9,725 nt of DNA from W0P33-017 sp963640395. Lineage in GTDB: Bacteria; Bacillota; Clostridia; Lachnospirales; Lachnospiraceae. Shown here in pieces: positions 5,171-9,725 of this stretch. The notes under the pieces were generated by a model, which worked only from the letters and a program-made list of their open reading frames with translations, had not been told where the DNA came from and ran no database searches. Numbering within the stretch: position 1 is the stretch's first letter; every line of letters starts with the position of its first letter. The stretch covers positions 1 through 9,725 of the forward strand of contig CAVHZH010000087.1 of assembly GCA_963640395.1 (NCBI GenBank), given 5' to 3'. The translations under genes were made by a program, and so were the position numbers.

Positions 5171-6055
5171 ATGGATTCTACAAATACAAAAGCAAAGGGT
5201 ATCGCCTGCATTATCACGGCGGCGTTTTTCTTTTCCCTGATGACTGTGATGGTGCATCTGGCGGGAGAATTGCCGACAATGCAAAAAACGCTGTTCCGGA
5301 ATCTGATCGCAGCGATTATCTCGTGGATCATGCTGTTTGCGGAGCGCCAGCCGATCCGTATCAGGCGTTCGGATGTGCCGGATCTTATGATGCGATCGAT
5401 CTGCGGAACGATCGGTATGATCTGCAATTTTTATGCGATCGACCGGCTGAATATTTCCGATGCAAATATGCTGAACAAATTGTCGCCGTTTTTCGCGATG
5501 CTGATGAGTATTGTGATCTTAAAGGAAAAAGCGGGCAAAAGGGAATGGGCGGTTGTGGCGGTCGCATTTGCCGGTGCGTTGTTTGTGATCAAGCCCCGCT
5601 TCGATATGGGAACCGTCCCGGCGCTGATCGGTGCACTCGGCGGCTTCGGCGCGGGAGTGGCATATACCTTCGTGCGGAAGCTCGGGAAAAAGGGTGTGAC
5701 CGGACCGATCGTGGTCATGTTTTTCTCAACGTTTTCGACGCTGTTCTGTCTGCCGTTTTTCCTGTTCAGCTATGAGCCGATGTCGTTGCGGCAGTTGCTG
5801 TGTCTGTGCGGCGCGGGCTTTACGGCAGCAGGCGGTCAACTGGCGATCACGGCGGCATACACCTATGCACCCGCAAAAGAGATCTCGGTCTATGACTATA
5901 CACAGGTGATCTTTGCGGCGGTCTGGGGATTTTTTATTTTTGGACAGCGCCCGGATATCTTTAGCGTGATCGGATATGTGATTATCATCGCGGCAGCCGT
6001 GTATCGGAGCGGGATTATTTCCCGGAGGAAGAACCAAAAAGAGGTACAGGAATGA
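5171..6055 (+). CDS. EamA-family (DMT superfamily) transporter
   Basis: A 294-residue membrane protein with about ten transmembrane helices arranged as two EamA repeats (residues about 8-140 and 150-282), the usual length and topology of drug/metabolite transporters. Characteristic segments are FYAIDRLNISDANMLNKLSPFF...ILKEK in the first repeat and AAYTYAPAKEISVYDYTQVIFAAVWGF..FGQRP in the second. The ATG at 5171 is chosen because the membrane domain starts right after it; the frame continues upstream to a TTG at 5096, but that would add a non-membrane tail. The ribosome site (GGATGGTG, 5158-5165) is modest. The gene overlaps the following ligase-fusion gene by four bases (ATGA), so the two are translationally coupled, suggesting that it moves the substrate or product of that enzyme, such as an amino acid or gamma-glutamyl compound (inference). 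EamA proteins do not reveal their substrate by sequence. Confidence 0.9.
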   Translation: MDSTNTKAKGIACIITAAFFFSLMTVMVHLAGELPTMQKTLFRNLIAAIISWIMLFAERQPIRIRRSDVPDLMMRSICGTIGMICNFYAIDRLNISDANMLNKLSPFFAMLMSIVILKEKAGKREWAVVAVAFAGALFVIKPRFDMGTVPALIGALGGFGAGVAYTFVRKLGKKGVTGPIVVMFFSTFSTLFCLPFFLFSYEPMSLRQLLCLCGAGFTAAGGQLAITAAYTYAPAKEISVYDYTQVIFAAVWGFFIFGQRPDIFSVIGYVIIIAAAVYRSGIISRRKNQKEVQE

Positions 6056-8586
6056 AAGAAAAAGAAAATATTCAAAAAATCACGGCATATATTAAAGATG
6101 GGGCGAATGACAGGCAGCGGCTCGGACTGGAGCTGGAGCATCTGATCTATGATGATGAATACCGGGTGATTTCCTATGGACAGATGGTAAAATGTCTGGA
6201 GCAGTTGATGCAAAAAAATGGTGGAAAGCCGTATATTCTGGATGGAAAGCTGTTGGGCGTGGAGGCAGACGGCTACGCGCTGAGCTTGGAGCCCGGCTGC
6301 CAGTTGGAGATCAGTATCGAGCCATTGGAGGATGTGGATGAGATCCGGCGCGTCTATGACGGTTTCCGGGCGATCGCAGATCCGATATTTGCGGCGTGTG
6401 GCTACCGGCTGCATGAGGGGGCAGTGTTGCCGTTTATCGCATCCGGGGAACAGTCGGTGGAAAAGCTCGAATTGCTGCCGAAGGAGCGGTATCGCGTCAT
6501 GGATGAGCATTTTAAACAGAGCGGCACCTGCGGCATATATATGATGCGTGCGAGTGCATCTACACAGGTATCTGTCGATTTTTCCTCTGAGTCGGATGCG
6601 CTGCGCAAGGTGCGCATCTTAGAAAAAATCGCCCCGCTCATGATGCTTTTGACCGAGCAACGCGATGGTTTTCCTTTTTCGGAGCGCTGGCAGCCGCATC
6701 TGATCCGCAGTCAGATCTGGCGGGATGTCGATCCGGTGCGCTGCGGCTATCTGCCGGATTCACTGTCCGAAGATTATTCACTGGAGGCTTATGCGGAGCA
6801 TATTTATCATACGGACAGCATTCTCGTCTGTGAAAACGGTGTGCTGCACCGGACACAGGGAAAGAGTGCGGCACAGTGGTACGGTGAGCGCTCGCTGGAT
6901 GATGTCGATTATCTGCTGTCGATGTATTTTCCGCATGTGCGCATTAAAAAATATATTGAGTACCGGATCGCGGACAGTATGCCGATCGAGGATGCGGTTG
7001 ATTATGCGGCGCTGATCCGTGCGATTGTTTACAATGAGGATGCGCTGTCTGCGATGGAGCGGTTGTTTGCAGATGTGCGCACGATCCGGCAGCTTGAGGC
7101 AGCAGAGTCGGCGGTGATCGCGGATGGCTGGGATGCGGTGATCTATGGCAGAACGGTACTTGAGTGGCTGGATGAGCTGTTTGCGTGCGTCGCTGCAGGT
7201 ATTTCTGACCCGCAGGAATTAAAACGGATTCACCGGATGCGTCCGCTGCCCTTGCTGGAGTACCAGTATCATGCGATCATCCGCGACAATGAGGAACTGC
7301 ATGCACCGGAGGACCGCCGCATTAAGGACTATCTGAACCAGTCAACGGCGAAATACCACAACCGTGTTGTCGGCACGCTCTATGTGCCGAAGCTGTTTAC
7401 GCACCGGCAGACACGTTTGTTTGACCGGCTGATCCGGCAGTTGTACGGTATTTTTGATAAAGTGATCGCACATTATATGGCGGATGCAGAATATCGCGCG
7501 CTGTTCGGATTCCCGAAGGAGCTGGAGGAGCTGATCCTGCAGCAGCCATTGTATACAAGAAATATCCCGATGTCGCGGATCGATCTGTTTTTGAACGAGC
7601 AGACCAGTGATTTTAAATTTTGCGAGTTCAATACGGACGGGGCGAGCGCGATGAATGAGGATCGCGAGCTGAATGCTGCATTTGCGCAGAGTCTTGCCTA
7701 TAAAGAGTTTGCAAAAACGCATGAATGCCACACGTATGAGCTGTTTGCTTCATGGGTGGATGAGGCACTGCAGATCTACCGGGAATACGCGCATGATGCG
7801 CAGGCGCTGCCGCGCGTGGCGATCGTGGATTTTCTGGAAAATGCGACGATCAATGAGTTTTATATTTTCAAGGAAGCATTTGAGCGTCAGGGCTGTGCGG
7901 TGACGGTTTGCGATATGCGTGATCTGCGGTTTGATGGGGAACGCTGCTATACAGAGGAATTCGGAACGGTGGAGCTCGTTTACCGGCGCGCGGTGACCTC
8001 TGATATTTTATCGCATATGGAGGATGCAAAAGAGTTTCTGCGGGCATTCCGCAGCGGTGCCTTGTGTGTACTCGGGGATTTCCGCACACAGATTGTGCAT
8101 AACAAGATTTTATATAAGATTCTGCATATGGATGAGACGATGCGGTTTTTATCTGCATCCGAGCGTGCGTTTGTGCGTGCGCACATTCCGCTCACGATGT
8201 CGCTGCAGGAGCTGTTTGACGGAAAACATGAGGCACTGCGCGGGAAAGTAATGAATGAGAAGGACGGCTGGATCATCAAGCCGGAGGACTCCTATGGCTC
8301 AAAGGGCGTACATGCCGGTGTGGAGCTGGATTCGATAGAAGAATGGCAGCAGGCGGTACTGGCGGCAAAAGACCTGCCGTATGTTTTGCAGGAATTTTGC
8401 ACACCGTATCGTCTGGACAATATTGTATTCCGACCGGACGGCTGGCGCTGGACGGATACGAGCAATCTGACCGGATTGTTCGTGTACAACGGACAGTTCC
8501 GAGGAATCTACTCCCGGATCAGTTATGAACAGGTGATCTCCACCCAGTATAATGAGATGTCGCTGCCGACGATGATCGTTGACTAG
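6052..8586 (+). CDS. Glutamate-cysteine ligase fused to a GspS-like ATP-grasp domain
   Basis: An 844-residue two-domain enzyme. Residues 1 to about 400 match the plant/alphaproteobacterial (GCS2) class of gamma-glutamylcysteine ligase: LGLELEH (25-30), SLEPGCQLEISIEPLE (78-93), MMRASASTQVSVDFSSE (164-180), RSQIWRDVDP (219-228) and FPHVRIKKYIEYR (293-305). Residues about 405-844 resemble the ATP-grasp domain of glutathionylspermidine-synthase-like proteins: FKFCEFNTDGASAMNED (521-537) and the nucleotide lysine region WIIKPEDSYGSKGVHAG (740-756), with a late NLTGLFVYNG...GIYSR segment. The first domain should join Glu to an amine or Cys, and the second should extend the product by another ligation, as in a bifunctional glutathione synthetase. 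However, the known bifunctional GshF uses different ligase and ATP-grasp families, so the product could be a different gamma-glutamyl thiol or peptide. Start ATG 6052 has AGAGGT 6 bases upstream and overlaps the transporter stop. Confidence 0.82.
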   Translation: MKEKENIQKITAYIKDGANDRQRLGLELEHLIYDDEYRVISYGQMVKCLEQLMQKNGGKPYILDGKLLGVEADGYALSLEPGCQLEISIEPLEDVDEIRRVYDGFRAIADPIFAACGYRLHEGAVLPFIASGEQSVEKLELLPKERYRVMDEHFKQSGTCGIYMMRASASTQVSVDFSSESDALRKVRILEKIAPLMMLLTEQRDGFPFSERWQPHLIRSQIWRDVDPVRCGYLPDSLSEDYSLEAYAEHIYHTDSILVCENGVLHRTQGKSAAQWYGERSLDDVDYLLSMYFPHVRIKKYIEYRIADSMPIEDAVDYAALIRAIVYNEDALSAMERLFADVRTIRQLEAAESAVIADGWDAVIYGRTVLEWLDELFACVAAGISDPQELKRIHRMRPLPLLEYQYHAIIRDNEELHAPEDRRIKDYLNQSTAKYHNRVVGTLYVPKLFTHRQTRLFDRLIRQLYGIFDKVIAHYMADAEYRALFGFPKELEELILQQPLYTRNIPMSRIDLFLNEQTSDFKFCEFNTDGASAMNEDRELNAAFAQSLAYKEFAKTHECHTYELFASWVDEALQIYREYAHDAQALPRVAIVDFLENATINEFYIFKEAFERQGCAVTVCDMRDLRFDGERCYTEEFGTVELVYRRAVTSDILSHMEDAKEFLRAFRSGALCVLGDFRTQIVHNKILYKILHMDETMRFLSASERAFVRAHIPLTMSLQELFDGKHEALRGKVMNEKDGWIIKPEDSYGSKGVHAGVELDSIEEWQQAVLAAKDLPYVLQEFCTPYRLDNIVFRPDGWRWTDTSNLTGLFVYNGQFRGIYSRISYEQVISTQYNEMSLPTMIVD

Positions 8587-9497
8587 CGGCGTCCGGTGAT
8601 GATCCACGGTGCGGGCTGCTGCTTGAATGCGTGGTTGCTGCCGAGGATCGATACGGATACCTGAATGGTTTCTGCATCACGGATGCCGTATTTTTCCAGC
8701 ATGGCGGGCAGTGCGGCCGCGACGTTGAAGTCGAGCGTATAGATCACGACGCGCAGGTTTGGATTGAGCTGTGTCAGGTAAGCAAGCTCCTGCTCGGTGC
8801 TGGCGGATGCTACAAGGAATACGAGTGAGGGTACCGGACAGCCGGACATGCTGCGCTCGTCGATATGCTCGATGATGTTGACGTTGTGAAGACCGAAATG
8901 TCCGACGTTGTCCTCCATCGTGGCGCGGTCTGCCTGATTGTACTCGACGGCGGTGACAGATCCCTCGACAGCGATCAGTGCGGACTCGATCGCGATGCTC
9001 TCGCCGCTGATGACACAGATGTCATCGGTCGGTGCGACGTTCATTTTGCTGAGGATGATCGCGCGGATCTCGCTGCCGACATAGTGGATCGAACCGCGCT
9101 GGAACAGCTCGTTTGCAAGTCCGATCTTGGCGGTGTTGCGCGCGTTCGGATTGATGATGAGCATGGCGGCAGATGCGTTGATGCCGCGGTTGATCATGTC
9201 CTTTACATAATCATGCAGAATCTGACCGGACGGGCTGGAGCCTTCGTTATACCATACCTCGCACTCGCCGAGCCCTGCATCCCACAGACGGTAGAAGATG
9301 TCATCGACACCGGCATTGGTGAATACCATTGTCGTTTTGTGCGCTTCCACGGTGGGAATGACATTTTTATTCTTTTTTGTGATGTCGATCATTTTTACAT
9401 GCTCGAGGTCTACGTTCGTATTCTGCGAATAATATTGCAGCCAGCTAATGATGACATCGTTGGTGAATATCTGTTTTTCTAAAACCTGCTTATCCAT
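8583..9497 (-). CDS. Eroded CbiE/CbiT-like protein (precorrin-6Y methyltransferase homologue)
   Basis: A 304-residue protein read from ATG 9497 with AGGAGG 8 bases upstream. Residues about 55-120 match the end of CbiE (MVFTNAGVDDIFYRLWDAGLGECEVWY...AMLIINP). Residues about 121-304 match CbiT, including the linker (GLANELFQRGSIHYVGSEIRAIILSKM), the acidic VTAVEYN after the second strand, and the closing WIITGRR. In cobalamin synthesis the CbiE-CbiT (CobL) pair methylates and decarboxylates precorrin-6. Here the first half of CbiE is replaced by about 50 unrelated residues, and the SAM-binding loop, normally D.GAGTGS, reads VISGESIAIES (162-172), so its key Asp and glycines are gone. No other cobalamin gene is present. 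It has probably lost methyltransferase activity and may have a structural, regulatory or ligand-binding role; a divergent active enzyme is less likely. It converges on the ligase gene, sharing the bases CTAG. Confidence 0.8.
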   Translation of the reverse strand: MDKQVLEKQIFTNDVIISWLQYYSQNTNVDLEHVKMIDITKKNKNVIPTVEAHKTTMVFTNAGVDDIFYRLWDAGLGECEVWYNEGSSPSGQILHDYVKDMINRGINASAAMLIINPNARNTAKIGLANELFQRGSIHYVGSEIRAIILSKMNVAPTDDICVISGESIAIESALIAVEGSVTAVEYNQADRATMEDNVGHFGLHNVNIIEHIDERSMSGCPVPSLVFLVASASTEQELAYLTQLNPNLRVVIYTLDFNVAAALPAMLEKYGIRDAETIQVSVSILGSNHAFKQQPAPWIITGRR

Positions 9498-9533
9498 ACA
9501 AAAAACCTCCTATATACATGATTCATTGTCTAT

Positions 9534-9562
9534 ATTTTAACCGACTCATACCTATACTGCAA
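9534..9562 (-). promoter_or_regulatory. Likely promoter of the CbiE/T-like gene
   Basis: On the minus strand TTGCAG (9562-9557), 17 bases and TAAAAT (9539-9534) lie 37 bases upstream of the ATG. The -10 is good and the -35 weak. A short CACGA/TCGTG inverted repeat (9570-9583) sits just upstream. Confidence 0.4.
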
Positions 9563-9613
9563 GAAAAAACACGAAATCTCGTGCCCGTTTTGCATAGACA
9601 TAATTTTATTAAA

Positions 9614-9642
9614 TTGCAATTTGCATATTTATACGATATAAT
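9614..9642 (+). promoter_or_regulatory. Rightward promoter leading out of the window
   Basis: TTGCAA (9614-9619), a 17-base spacer and a perfect TATAAT (9637-9642) point rightwards, divergent from the CbiE/T-like gene. The predicted start near 9649 precedes an imperfect hairpin at 9655-9677 (outer stem GTCAAT/ATTGAC, inner stem ATGC/GCAT with one bulged A), which could be an operator or leader structure. The gene it serves is beyond the window. Confidence 0.5.
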
Positions 9643-9692
9643 GAGTGCAAACGAGTCAATATGCTTGCATAATTGACGAGTGACGAATGTTG

Positions 9693-9722
9693 ATCATGTG
9701 CTGGTTTTGCACATGATATAAT
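9693..9722 (+). promoter_or_regulatory. Second rightward promoter overlapped by an inverted repeat
   Basis: TGATATAAT (9714-9722) is an extended -10 element, and the 12-base string around it repeats that of the first promoter 80 bases earlier (GATATAATGAG in both). A perfect 9-base inverted repeat, ATCATGTGC (9693-9701) and GCACATGAT (9709-9717), fills the region from the expected -35 to the -10, where a repressor would block polymerase. There is no good -35 at 17 bases. Confidence 0.45.
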
Positions 9723-9725
9723 GAG

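Noticed and set aside
5896..6510. Minus-strand open frame of 204 codons
   Set aside because: It spans the coupled junction of the transporter and ligase genes on the opposite strand and resembles no family.
8865..9482. Plus-strand open frame of 205 codons
   Set aside because: It is antisense to the CbiE/T-like gene, whose frame gives a clear family match; the plus-strand product has no recognisable motif.

Overview
The window looks like chromosomal DNA of an anaerobic, spore-former-type Firmicute, most likely Clostridia/Lachnospiraceae. This rests on strong AGGAGG-type ribosome sites, TATAAT promoters, Spo0A-type output domains, a GHKL (AgrC-like) sensor kinase, a DUF3298-type secreted protein and the style of the enzymes. 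No tRNA, rRNA, CRISPR array, transposase or phage gene was seen.

Layout. (1) 1-462: the 3' part of a HAD-family phosphatase whose start lies outside the window. (2) 463-4090: a compact regulatory island. A good sigma-A promoter drives a response regulator with a Spo0A-like DNA-binding domain (RR1, 723-1517) and, one base later, a multi-pass membrane GHKL histidine kinase (1519-2856). A paralogous second regulator (RR2, 2972-3781) follows with its own promoter. Next is a 215-base control region and a 16-codon gene for a Trp-rich peptide ending in Gly-Gly-Cys (3997-4047), with a near-perfect Shine-Dalgarno site and its own hairpin terminator. (3) 4280-4987: a secreted DUF3298-like protein. (4) 5171-8586: a two-gene operon with a 4-base overlap, an EamA-family transporter and an unusual fusion of a plant-type glutamate-cysteine ligase to a glutathionylspermidine-synthase-like ATP-grasp domain. 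(5) 8583-9497, minus strand: a solitary, eroded CbiE/CbiT-like (precorrin-6Y methyltransferase) protein that converges on the ligase gene and shares four bases with it. (6) 9498-9725: a divergent promoter region with inverted repeats, leading rightwards out of the window.

The most interesting part is the regulatory island. Three copies of a tandem heptamer, TTTCGAY-N3-TTTCGAC with an exact 10-base period, lie upstream of RR2 (one copy) and upstream of the peptide gene (two copies). This is the spacing at which Spo0A dimers bind tandem 0A boxes, and both regulators carry Spo0A-type output domains. The simplest reading is a self-contained signalling circuit: kinase, two paralogous Spo0A-like regulators, autoregulation, and a tiny peptide as output or signal. 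In addition, RR2 appears to sit inside a split copy of the leader sequence that precedes RR1, which hints at how the locus was built. The function of the peptide and the wiring are inference; the sequence elements are directly visible.
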